From assembly GCA_023423045.1 (NCBI GenBank), contig JAFAGA010000046.1:1-19161 (forward strand): a stretch of 19,161 nucleotides of DNA, written 5' to 3'. Source of the DNA: Bacillota bacterium (GTDB lineage Bacteria; Bacillota; Clostridia; Lachnospirales; Lachnospiraceae). The translations under genes and the position numbers were made by a program. Below are positions 1 through 6,690 of this stretch, one piece after another. Within the stretch, counting starts at the first letter, position 1; every line of letters begins with the position of its first letter. A model generated the notes under the pieces. That model had not been told where the DNA came from. It worked only from the letters and a program-made list of their open reading frames with translations, and did not search any database.

Positions 1-32
1 CTATTCATCAGTGTCCATAAATCCTGAAGGCT

Positions 33-800
33 TTACACCCGCTTCTTATACGCTCTCATCGCGAAGAAATATGCCACAATCATAATCCCAACGCACCATG
101 CGAGTGCGACCCATATATCATTGCCCACAGGCTGACCCGATAACAGCGCACGGATCGCATCCACAATTGATGTTACCGGCTGGTTCTCCGCAAAGGCGCG
201 AACGATTGGTGGCATCGACACGGTCGGCACAAACGCCGAGCTGATAAACGGCAGGAAGATAAGCGGGTAGGAAAATGCGGTTGCGCCGTCTATCGATTTT
301 GCGGAAAGCCCGGCAATCGCTGCGACCCATGTCAAGGCCAGTGTAAACAGCGCGAGGATACCGGCCACGGCAAGCCAAGGTAATATCCCTGCCGACGAGC
401 GGAAGCCCATAATCAGCGCTACGAGAATGATGACCACAACCGAAATCGCATTGGATACAAGTGAGGTCAGTACATGCCCCCACAGTGCGGCCGAACGCGC
501 AATCGGCATGGAGTGAAACCGTTCGAATATGCCTCGTTGCATATCTAAAAACAGACGGTAAGCTGTATAGGATATGCCGCTTGCAATTGCCATCAGCAAA
601 ATGCCGGGCAACAGGTAATTCACATAGTTATCCGTGCCCGTTTTTATTGCGCCGCCGAACACATAGACAAACAGCAGCATCATTGCGATAGGCGTGAAGC
701 ATACCGTGATGATGGTATCCATGCTGCGAAATATATGGCGCATGGAGCGACCGAGCATAACGCCCATGTCGTTGAAAAAATGAGTTTTTGCCGCTTCCAT
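33..800 (-). CDS. ABC-2 type transporter permease (DrrB-like)
   Basis: Membrane half of an ABC exporter; with the ATPase encoded just upstream it should form an efflux pump for a drug or other hydrophobic compound in the cytoplasmic membrane. The 255-residue protein has about six hydrophobic segments, beginning near residues 30-50 (TVCFTPIAMMLLFVYVFGG) and ending with one near 232-248, and a basic tail (RAYKKRV). The central FERFHSMPIARSAALWGH stretch is typical of ABC-2 permeases of the DrrB type. The start is set by a GGGAGG site 7 bases upstream; the ATG shares one base with the TAA of the ATPase gene (TAATG), so translation is probably coupled. It is the last gene of the padR operon. The substrate cannot be read from sequence. 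Confidence 0.9.
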   Translation of the reverse strand: MEAAKTHFFNDMGVMLGRSMRHIFRSMDTIITVCFTPIAMMLLFVYVFGGAIKTGTDNYVNYLLPGILLMAIASGISYTAYRLFLDMQRGIFERFHSMPIARSAALWGHVLTSLVSNAISVVVIILVALIMGFRSSAGILPWLAVAGILALFTLALTWVAAIAGLSAKSIDGATAFSYPLIFLPFISSAFVPTVSMPPIVRAFAENQPVTSIVDAIRALLSGQPVGNDIWVALAWCVGIMIVAYFFAMRAYKKRV

Positions 801-1558
801 TATATGGCCTCCCTTTTGCCGATGATCGAAAGGAAGATATCTTCCAGGCTCGGCTGTTTTTCCACATACTCCACATGTGCGGGCGGGAACAGTTTTTTTA
901 GGTCTGCGAGCGTACCGGAGGCAATAATCCTGCCTTCATGCAGAATTGCAATCTGATCAGCAAGCTGCTCGGCTTCCTCCAAATACTGCGTGGTCAGGAA
1001 CACCGTCGTGCCATGATCTGCAAGCTCTCTGACAGTTCTCCAAACCTCGATGCGCGCTTCAGGGTCAAGCCCGGTAGTCGGCTCGTCAAGAAAAATAAGC
1101 TGCGGTTTTCCGATAAGGCTCATGGCGATATCAAGCCTGCGGCGCATACCGCCCGAATAGGTGGAAACCCTGCGGTCGGCGGCGTCGGTCAGGTCAAAGC
1201 GTTTCAGCAGATCATCAGCCACTTGACGTGGATTGGCAAGGTGCCGCAGCTTGGAGATCATAATAAGATTTTCCCGCCCGGTCAACACCTCGTCCACGGC
1301 GGCGAATTGCCCGGTCAGGCTGATTGACTGCCGTACAAAATCAGGCTTTGATGTAATGTCGAAGCCGTTGACGGCAGCGTTCCCGCTGTCCGGTTTAAGC
1401 AGCGTGGTGAGGATTCTGACAATCGTCGTCTTACCCGCGCCGTTGGAGCCGAGCAAGGCGAAAATACTGCCTTTTTCCACCTCAAAATCCACACCTTTCA
1501 GGACATGAAGCTGTTTGTAGGACTTTTGCAGCCTTTTTATTTCAATTGCTTTTTCCAT
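800..1558 (-). CDS. ABC transporter ATP-binding protein (DrrA-like)
   Basis: ATPase subunit that powers the adjacent permease. Counting from the ATG at 1558 (252 aa): Walker A GSNGAGKT at 37-44, Q-loop Gln84, signature SGGMR at 135-139, Walker B LIFLDEP at 154-160. The switch position reads LTTQYLEEAEQLAD, with Gln191 where most ABC ATPases have His; I recall this as usual for the DrrA drug-exporter group, so it supports that assignment rather than loss of function. A GTG at 1567 is also in frame, but the ATG at 1558 has GAGGG at a good distance. The start lies inside the end of the preceding DUF1048-like gene (17-base overlap), a sign of translational coupling. Confidence 0.93.
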   Translation of the reverse strand: MEKAIEIKRLQKSYKQLHVLKGVDFEVEKGSIFALLGSNGAGKTTIVRILTTLLKPDSGNAAVNGFDITSKPDFVRQSISLTGQFAAVDEVLTGRENLIMISKLRHLANPRQVADDLLKRFDLTDAADRRVSTYSGGMRRRLDIAMSLIGKPQLIFLDEPTTGLDPEARIEVWRTVRELADHGTTVFLTTQYLEEAEQLADQIAILHEGRIIASGTLADLKKLFPPAHVEYVEKQPSLEDIFLSIIGKREAI

Positions 1559-1937
1559 CCCGGTCACCCTCTTTTTCCTTTGTTTGACACATATCCTTTT
1601 TTATGGCCCTATAAGCTTCTTGGTTCACAGAATCCTGCAAGATGTCTGAGTTTGTTTTGGAATCCTTGATCAGATCGTCGCAGAAAGCAGCTACGTCATG
1701 GCCCGTCACTTCAAGCACGCCTTTCCCCCGGGCCACGCCCTCTTCAAAAAGATCGACAATCCCCGAGAACAAATCCGTTCCGTCTGTCAGCCCATCAGAC
1801 ATCTCAACAGGGCCGACCCGAAAGAGATATTTTTGAATCTCTTTATAAACAATCTGATACTCTTGCGGGAGTGCCTTGACACGCGCCATGTGCGCCCGCC
1901 ACTCTTTTTTGCCTTCGATGATATCTTGTATTCTCAT
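1542..1937 (-). CDS. DUF1048-like small protein, copy 2
   Basis: A 131-residue soluble protein of no known biochemical activity. It resembles the DUF1048 family, small helical proteins often encoded between a PadR regulator and an ABC exporter; that context is recalled knowledge, the similarity is by eye. Shared with copy 1 upstream are a short N-terminal helix (RIQDIIEGKKEWRAHMARVK), LPQEYQIVYKEIQKYL, and an acidic block ending in EVTGHDVAAFCDDLI. It has no membrane segment or signal peptide. Its C-terminal tail is strongly charged (KDMCQTKEKEGDRDGKSN) and overlaps the ATPase start by 17 bases. The start follows a GGGGG site; the gap to copy 1 is 9 bases. A role as accessory or sensor for the exporter is inference. 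Confidence 0.8.
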   Translation of the reverse strand: MRIQDIIEGKKEWRAHMARVKALPQEYQIVYKEIQKYLFRVGPVEMSDGLTDGTDLFSGIVDLFEEGVARGKGVLEVTGHDVAAFCDDLIKDSKTNSDILQDSVNQEAYRAIKKDMCQTKEKEGDRDGKSN

Positions 1938-1946
1938 GTTATCCCC

Positions 1947-2294
1947 CTATTTGCCTAATTTTTTAGCGATATTATTGTTGAGTTGCTCGCGCCACTTGTC
2001 GCGAATAGACTTTGCCCCTTCTTCGCCAGCCAGCGCGGAACAGAAGCCTTTGATGTCGTCGCCCAAGACCTCTTGGACACTCTGACCGTCCGCCGCCGCT
2101 TCTTCGAGCAGGCCGAGTACACCGTCAAGAATTGGCATGAGGTTGCGACCGGTGAAATCTGTGTGCGGCCATATATTGAGCTTAATTTTTTCCCATGCAG
2201 CTTGATAATCAGCCGGAAGGTTTTTTGCTCGCGATTCAAAAGCTTTCAATTCTTTAGTCATATCGCTGCCTGTGATCCTTTCCCAAAAATTCAT
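1947..2294 (-). CDS. DUF1048-like small protein, copy 1
   Basis: A 115-residue helical, soluble protein of the same type as the next gene: MNFWERITGSDMTKELK, then LPADYQAAWEKIKLNIW, then an acidic stretch with EVLGDDIKGFCSALAGEE and a basic C-terminal helix. Function is unknown. A longer reading frame runs back to 2342, but the ATG at 2294 has an AAAGGAG site at the right distance and overlaps the padR stop codon as ATGA, so 2294 is the better start. The pair of divergent paralogues in one operon suggests an old tandem duplication, perhaps forming a heterodimer; that is inference. Confidence 0.82.
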   Translation of the reverse strand: MNFWERITGSDMTKELKAFESRAKNLPADYQAAWEKIKLNIWPHTDFTGRNLMPILDGVLGLLEEAAADGQSVQEVLGDDIKGFCSALAGEEGAKSIRDKWREQLNNNIAKKLGK

Positions 2295-2617
2295 GATTTC
2301 TTCTCCTTTAACTCGTTCATTTTTGACGCGACAAACTCCCATTTTTCCCAGAATCTCCGCAGTTCCTCGCGCCCCGCATCGTTGAGCGTGAAAAACTTTC
2401 GTGGCGGCCCCATATCGGATGGTTTTTTGGTGATCTCTACCAGCTTGTTTTTTTCAAGCCGAATTAGAATGGTATACACCGTTCCATCCACAACATCTGT
2501 GAAGCCCAGGGCGTTCAGCCGTCGCGTAATTTCGTAGCCATAGGTTTCTTTGCGGCTTATAATTTCAAGGACGCAGCCCTCAAGCACGCCTTTGAGCATT
2601 TCCGTCAGGTTTTCCAG
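2291..2617 (-). CDS. PadR-family transcriptional regulator, probable CTG start
   Basis: Winged-helix repressor of the PadR type that most likely senses a ligand of the pump and controls its own operon. The segment MLKGVLEGCVLEIISRKETYGYEI, with the following LNALGFTDVVDGTVYTILIRLEKN, is the classic PadR DNA-binding domain, including the VYTILIRLEKNKLV wing region. The first ATG is at 2599 but has no ribosome binding site at normal distance. The strong AAGGAGG at 2625-2631 instead points, 7 bases on, to an in-frame CTG at 2617 giving xENLTEMLKG, which matches the N-terminus I know for this family (MENLTEMLKG). I therefore place the start at 2617; 2599 is the conservative alternative. The stop overlaps the next gene by four bases. 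Confidence 0.88.
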   Translation of the reverse strand: MENLTEMLKGVLEGCVLEIISRKETYGYEITRRLNALGFTDVVDGTVYTILIRLEKNKLVEITKKPSDMGPPRKFFTLNDAGREELRRFWEKWEFVASKMNELKEKKS

Positions 2618-2656
2618 TATAATCCCTCCTTAACTATTCTGTATGACTTGTATGAA

Positions 2657-2686
2657 GTGTTACTTACTACTGCTATATAGTAACAC
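2657..2686. promoter_or_regulatory. Candidate PadR operator over the -10 box
   Basis: An exact 8-base inverted repeat, GTGTTACT (2657-2664) and AGTAACAC (2679-2686), separated by 14 bases, with an inner TACT-N7-AGTA (2668-2682). It covers the -10 box of the padR promoter. A repressor bound here would block the operon, the usual autoregulation of PadR proteins. Binding itself is inferred. Confidence 0.6.
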
Positions 2687-2705
2687 GCAGTAGCCGGTTT
2701 GTCAA
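2677..2705 (-). promoter_or_regulatory. Sigma-A promoter of the padR-ABC operon
   Basis: Read on the minus strand: TTGACA (2700-2705), 17-base spacer, TACTAT (2677-2682). Transcription would start near 2670 and give a leader of about 50 bases before the CTG at 2617. Confidence 0.75.
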
Positions 2706-2755
2706 TAATCATAAAACGTAAATCCTGTAATGCAAAACATAATACAGTTTTTTGA

Positions 2756-2790
2756 TTGACACACTAAAACACTGCAAATACTTTTATAAT
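2756..2790 (+). promoter_or_regulatory. Possible tyrS promoter
   Basis: TTGACA at 2756-2761 and a good TATAAT at 2785-2790. The spacing between these two is 23 bases, too long for one promoter, so either TACTTT at 2779-2784 (17-base spacing) or TATAAT with a poor -35 would be used. The leader would be about 100 bases. Confidence 0.4.
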
Positions 2791-2848
2791 TTTGGGATGC
2801 TTTTCATTGAAATATAAAATGTAATCATTTATAATGTCTTTAGTTAAG

Positions 2849-2866
2849 GGTTCTTGCATAAGAACC
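2849..2866 (+). promoter_or_regulatory. Stem-loop in the tyrS leader
   Basis: GGTTCTT, loop GCAT, AAGAACC: a perfect 7-base-pair stem ending 17 bases before the AAGGAGG of tyrS. No U-tract follows, so it is not a terminator. No T-box sequence was seen in the leader. Its role is unknown. Confidence 0.5.
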
Positions 2867-2896
2867 TCAGTCAATGACAAACAAGGAGGAAAACCG

Positions 2897-4129
2897 ATGT
2901 CAACCAATGTTTATGACATATTATTGGAGCGTGGGTTCATTGAACAATGTACCCATGAGGAGGAAGTTCGAGAATTATTAGGAAAGGAATCCATGACCTT
3001 TTATATAGGATTTGATGCCACTGCCGACAGCCTGACCGCCGGACATTTTCTTACCGTTATGGCCATGATGCATATGCAGCGCGCAGGTCACAAGCCAATT
3101 GCCCTTCTGGGCGGCGGGACAACCATGATTGGTGATCCCACCGGTAAATCCGACATGCGCACTCTGATGACGGTCGAAACCATCCAGCACAACGCGGACT
3201 GCTTCCAGAAGCAGCTTTCCCGTTTTATCGACTTTAGTGACGGTAAGGCCATCATTGCGAATAATGCGGACTGGCTGCTGGATCTGAACTATGTGGAATT
3301 TTTAAGAGAAATCGGAATCCACTTCTCAGTGAATAAAATGCTGACTGCCGATTGCTATAAGCAGCGCATGGAGAAGGGTCTGACCTTCTTTGAATTCAAC
3401 TATATGCTGATGCAGTCCTATGACTTCTGGAAGCTGAACAAATTATACGGCTGTTCCCTTCAGTTAGGCGGCAACGACCAATGGTCCAATATTCTCGGAG
3501 GAGTTGATTTAATCCGTCGTAAGGAACAGAAGCCTGCTTTTGGATTAACCTTTAAGCTTCTGACCACCAGTGAGGGAATCAAGATGGGCAAGACCATGAA
3601 GGGTGCCGTATGGTTGGATCCCAATAAGACAACCCCCTACGAATTCTATCAGTACTGGAGAAATATCGAGGATGTAAAGGTTGAGGAATGCTTGGGGCTG
3701 TTAACCTTCCTGCCGATGGATGAAGTAAGACGCCTTGGCTCCTTAAAGGATGCTGAGATTAATCATGCCAAGGAGGTTCTGGCCTTTGAGATAACCAAGA
3801 TTGTCCATGGTGAGGAAGAGGCAACCAAAGCCCAGGAAGCTGCAAGAGCCTTATTCGGGGGAGGTATGAAATCGGAGGATATTCCTACTACCACCTATCC
3901 GGGCGTGAGATTTGCAGAGGGGATCGACCTGATCACCATGATATGTGATGCCAAGCTTTCCACCTCCCGTTCCGATGCAAGGCGTACCATTGAGCAGGGC
4001 GGCGTGACTGTTAACGAGATCAAGGTGACCGATTTCTCTAAAGTATTTACAGCCGATGATTTTGACCAGGATGGTGCATTGCTGGTCCGTAAGGGCAAGA
4101 AAGCCTTCCATCGGTTTATGGCAGAATAA
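2897..4129 (+). CDS. tyrS: Tyrosyl-tRNA synthetase
   Basis: Class I aminoacyl-tRNA synthetase that activates tyrosine with ATP and charges tRNA-Tyr in the cytoplasm. Counted from 2897 the protein has 410 residues, normal for bacterial TyrRS. Features in order: YIGFDATADSLTAGH at 36-50, where TAGH (47-50) is the HIGH motif; the tyrosine pocket region QLGGNDQW at 189-196; KMGKT at 229-233 as the KMSKS loop; and a C-terminal S4 RNA-binding domain from about 344 (LSTSRSDARRTIEQGGVTVN). The reading frame extends to an ATG at 2834, but AAGGAGG at 2883-2889 sits 7 bases before the ATG at 2897, and the extra 21 residues do not look like the family. Unlike many Firmicute tyrS genes there is no visible T-box leader. 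The next gene follows after 27 bases. Confidence 0.97.
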   Translation: MSTNVYDILLERGFIEQCTHEEEVRELLGKESMTFYIGFDATADSLTAGHFLTVMAMMHMQRAGHKPIALLGGGTTMIGDPTGKSDMRTLMTVETIQHNADCFQKQLSRFIDFSDGKAIIANNADWLLDLNYVEFLREIGIHFSVNKMLTADCYKQRMEKGLTFFEFNYMLMQSYDFWKLNKLYGCSLQLGGNDQWSNILGGVDLIRRKEQKPAFGLTFKLLTTSEGIKMGKTMKGAVWLDPNKTTPYEFYQYWRNIEDVKVEECLGLLTFLPMDEVRRLGSLKDAEINHAKEVLAFEITKIVHGEEEATKAQEAARALFGGGMKSEDIPTTTYPGVRFAEGIDLITMICDAKLSTSRSDARRTIEQGGVTVNEIKVTDFSKVFTADDFDQDGALLVRKGKKAFHRFMAE

Positions 4130-4156
4130 AATCTATTAAAGAATGGAGTTGAGATT

Positions 4157-5119
4157 ATGCCCTGGTGTCCAAAATGCAATTCCGAATATCAGGAGGGCTT
4201 TACAGAATGCTCTGACTGTGGTACGGAACTGGTCGACAGCTTAGAGGAAGCAGTGGAATTCCTTCCTTTCTTTCAAGCAGAGGACAAGAAGCTGGCTGAA
4301 AAGCTGATGAGTTATCTCCAATATTCCGGCCTGCCCTCCATGCTTTCCTTTGACGACAAAACGGAGGTCTATATAGTAAATATCCCTCCAAAGCAGGAAA
4401 AACAGGCAAGAAAACTGTATCAGGCCTTCTTCTATGTCGAACGTGAGAATATCGAAAAAGGTGTCTATAAGGACGACGATCCCGAAGAGGCAGAAGGTAC
4501 CTTCGAGGCTGAGGCCGAAACGGACGGCGATGATAAAAGCAGCTCAGAAGATCAGGAGCCCGAAATTATTCTTCAAGGGGAGGAGGACGAGACGACTTCT
4601 GATGAAACCGAGGAAGATATGTCCGATACACCGGAGGACTCTTCTGCTCAGGATTCTGAGGAAAGAGGCGCTTATATCTTTAAGGAAGACCGTCATAAAG
4701 ACCTTGCCGGCACCGTGTGGATATTCTTGATTTTCGGAATAGTCGGACTGATTTTTGTTATTCTCAATATGGCCGGAATCCTGACTATCCTGAACGGATG
4801 GATCCCCAACACCGTTATGGGTGTACTGTTCCTCTTCTTCCTGTATGTAGCAGCATCAACAAACACGAAGGCAAAGAGTATGAAGGCTGAGATAGCTGAG
4901 GAGAACCGGTTGACGGAGGAAATCAACCGCTGGCTTTCGGAGCATCTGACAGAGGATTATCTGGCTTCTATCCACAATGATGAATTATCTGATGAATTGA
5001 ATTACATCAAGATGACAGATGCCATAAAAGAACTGCTTCTGGAGCAATTTGGTGCACAGAATCTCTCCTATCTGGATCGTTTGATTGAGGAATACTATAA
5101 TGATAATTTTGATCAGTAG
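4157..5119 (+). CDS. Zinc-ribbon membrane protein with acidic linker, unknown function
   Basis: I do not recognise a named gene. The 320-residue protein has four parts. Residues 4-21 form a zinc ribbon with two CxxC pairs (C4, C7, C18, C21). Residues about 33-98 (FLPFFQAEDKKLAEKLMSYL and on to YIVNIPPKQEKQARKLYQAF) resemble the small DUF2007-like putative signal-transducing fold. Residues about 104-172 are a highly acidic, low-complexity linker rich in Glu, Asp and Ser. Two hydrophobic helices follow at about 186-212 and 217-234, then a charged, helical C-terminal tail of 85 residues. GGAG lies 8 bases before the ATG. Both ends are probably cytoplasmic. It follows tyrS by 27 bases and may be cotranscribed. 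A sensing or scaffold role is only a guess. Confidence 0.85.
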   Translation: MPWCPKCNSEYQEGFTECSDCGTELVDSLEEAVEFLPFFQAEDKKLAEKLMSYLQYSGLPSMLSFDDKTEVYIVNIPPKQEKQARKLYQAFFYVERENIEKGVYKDDDPEEAEGTFEAEAETDGDDKSSSEDQEPEIILQGEEDETTSDETEEDMSDTPEDSSAQDSEERGAYIFKEDRHKDLAGTVWIFLIFGIVGLIFVILNMAGILTILNGWIPNTVMGVLFLFFLYVAASTNTKAKSMKAEIAEENRLTEEINRWLSEHLTEDYLASIHNDELSDELNYIKMTDAIKELLLEQFGAQNLSYLDRLIEEYYNDNFDQ

Positions 5120-5195
5120 CATTATCACTTAGTAATATTATCTTTTAGCAACATACTTTAGTAGTATCAGAATTATAAATAAGTAAGAAATTATA

Positions 5196-5218
5196 TTAAC
5201 ATAACAGAATTATGTTAA
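5196..5218. promoter_or_regulatory. TTAACATAA/TTATGTTAA inverted repeat
   Basis: Exact 9-base inverted repeat with a 5-base centre (CAGAA), followed by CAA, so the right arm reads GTTAACAA. The arms recall BirA-box half sites (TTGTTAAC and GTTAACAA), and birA-bioY lie downstream, but the spacing is shorter than usual and birA starts over 400 bases away. It may equally be an RNA hairpin after the previous gene. Confidence 0.35.
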
Positions 5219-5220
5219 CA

Positions 5221-5319
5221 AAACAGCTCTATGTGATTCCTTCCTAACTTTTTTCAGAAGATGTATTACTCACTCTCTTCTGCTAATGACGGGGATCGAA
5301 TTCATAGAGCTGTTTTTTT
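5221..5319 (+). terminator. Long-range inverted repeat with T-tract, probable terminator
   Basis: AAACAGCTCTATG (5221-5233) pairs exactly with CATAGAGCTGTTT (5303-5315), and the right arm runs into seven T residues. Inside lies a second stem, CAGAAGA (5255-5261) with TCTTCTG (5276-5282). A further copy of the right arm, TATAGAGCTGT, lies at about 5329-5339. It probably ends transcription from the tyrS side, but the long nested structure is unusual for a plain terminator. Confidence 0.55.
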
Positions 5320-5421
5320 GATTCAATTTATAGAGCTGTCTGTAATTTACTTCTTTAGTCTCAGCTTGAATCTCATTATAATAAGTTATATTATAATTGT
5401 CGACTCTTTTAGGTACGCAGG

Positions 5422-5449
5422 TTGACAATGCCTCTCGGCATGTTATAAT
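5422..5449 (+). promoter_or_regulatory. Promoter upstream of birA
   Basis: TTGACA (5422-5427), 16-base spacer, TATAAT (5444-5449). The spacer contains an exact hairpin, ATGCC-TCTC-GGCAT (5428-5432 and 5437-5441), that also occurs in related form at 10780-10797. The start point would be about 175 bases before birA. Confidence 0.55.
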
Positions 5450-5522
5450 AATAACGGAATATTTCCCATGGCCGCTAACACGTTTGGAATATGCCTGCGA
5501 GCTGCGTATGCCTGTATGAAAA

Positions 5523-5620
5523 ATGGCACCCGCCATGGAAGCTGCAGCTTCCTAAACATTTCCCGACAGAAATGTTTTCAAATAGTACAGGTCATGTAAA
5601 ATAACATATCATATATGATA
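5523..5620. repeat. Cluster of short palindromes before birA
   Basis: Four perfect inverted repeats follow one another: ATGGC/GCCAT (5523-5536), the 16-base palindrome GGAAGCTGCAGCTTCC (5537-5552), AAACATTTC/GAAATGTTT (5554-5577, 6-base loop), and TATCATATATGATA (5607-5620), which ends just at the ribosome binding site of birA. They would lie in the birA leader RNA. Apart from these and the promoter I see no gene in 5320-5632. Confidence 0.5.
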
Positions 5621-5632
5621 AGGATGTCTCCC

Positions 5633-6610
5633 ATGGAACTAAAATATCAGGTACTAAAAATATTAGAAGAAAACCGCGGTCAATCCATCAACGGTGCAAA
5701 ATTAGCCAATGATCTGTATGTTACACGCAGTGCCATCTGGAAAGCCGTAAAAGCCCTGCAAAAGGAGGGCTATCATATTACTGCCGTAACGAACAGGGGC
5801 TATTGTCTCCAATCACAAAATGATATCGTATCCGCCGCAAGCATTCTTCCCTATCTGCGGGGAGATGCTGCATCCTTCGATCTGGAGGTGCACCAGACGG
5901 TGACCTCCACCAATACCCTTGCAAAAGAAATGGCTGCAAAGGGCGCAAAAGAAGGAACAGTTCTCATCGCCAGAGAACAGACGGAGGGAAGGGGACGGAT
6001 GGGACGATCCTTCTATTCTCCCCAGGCTTCCGGCATCTATTTCTCTGTCATATTAAGGCCAAAGCTTACGCTTGAAGATTCCTTGCTGATCACTACTGCC
6101 GCCGCAGTCGCAGTATCTCAGGCCATGGAAGCGGTAGCTAAGGTTAAGGCTGAAATAAAATGGGTGAATGATATCTTTATTGCGGATAAAAAGGTATGCG
6201 GGATTTTGACCGAAGCATCCCTGAATTTTGAAAGCGGGGGGCTGGAATACGCGGTTGTCGGAATTGGCATCAATATAGAAGCCAAGGATTTTCCCGAGGA
6301 TATTAAAGGGATTGCCGGCTCTCTTTTTACAGAGAAGCCTTCCGCCTTGCCGATTACCTCCATCCTGGTGGCAGAGGTATTAAATCATCTGGCAATCTAT
6401 AAGAAAGAACTCTCAGAAAAGCATTACATGGAGGAATACCGAAAGCGTTCCTTCCTGCTAGGTAAGAATATTCTTGTATTGAAAGGTAAAGAGACCTATC
6501 CTGCAAAAGCTATTACGATTGATGATAAGGCACGCCTTGTTGTCATCTATGAGGATGGGACAACGGAGGCCTTAAATTCAGGCGAGGTTAGTGTGCGGCC
6601 CGCCAGATAA
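5633..6610 (+). CDS. birA: Bifunctional biotin-protein ligase / biotin operon repressor
   Basis: Activates biotin as biotinyl-AMP, transfers it to the lysine of biotin carrier proteins, and in its two-domain form represses biotin genes. Counted from 5633 (325 aa): an N-terminal winged helix at about 1-60 (INGAKLANDLYVTRSAIWKA), the catalytic core with GRGRMGRSFYSP (GRGRMGR at 119-125), KWVND at 176-180 followed by the KKVCGIL lysines, VVGIGINI, and a small C-terminal domain ending LNSGEVSVRPAR. Length and order are those of two-domain BirA. In-frame ATGs at 5615 and 5624 exist, but only 5633 lies 9 bases from the AAGG at 5620-5623. bioY follows on the same strand, which fits a biotin regulon. 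Confidence 0.95.
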   Translation: MELKYQVLKILEENRGQSINGAKLANDLYVTRSAIWKAVKALQKEGYHITAVTNRGYCLQSQNDIVSAASILPYLRGDAASFDLEVHQTVTSTNTLAKEMAAKGAKEGTVLIAREQTEGRGRMGRSFYSPQASGIYFSVILRPKLTLEDSLLITTAAAVAVSQAMEAVAKVKAEIKWVNDIFIADKKVCGILTEASLNFESGGLEYAVVGIGINIEAKDFPEDIKGIAGSLFTEKPSALPITSILVAEVLNHLAIYKKELSEKHYMEEYRKRSFLLGKNILVLKGKETYPAKAITIDDKARLVVIYEDGTTEALNSGEVSVRPAR

Positions 6611-6690
6611 CAAAACCATACTATATTTAAGGAGGATAGGTATCAGGATCAATATCTGCCATAATGGGCCCTGGTACTGAAAGACAGATT

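Noticed and set aside
2756..2896. T-box riboswitch for tyrS
   Set aside because: No T-box sequence, no long stem I and no terminator were seen in the short leader.
5285..5310. tRNA T-arm-like GGGGATCGAATTC, possible integration site
   Set aside because: The stem does not pair as a T-arm, no acceptor or other arms are present, and no integrase is near.
5270..5536. 88-codon minus-strand frame in the intergenic region before birA
   Set aside because: It covers the inverted repeats and promoter, has no ribosome binding site and no family-like sequence.
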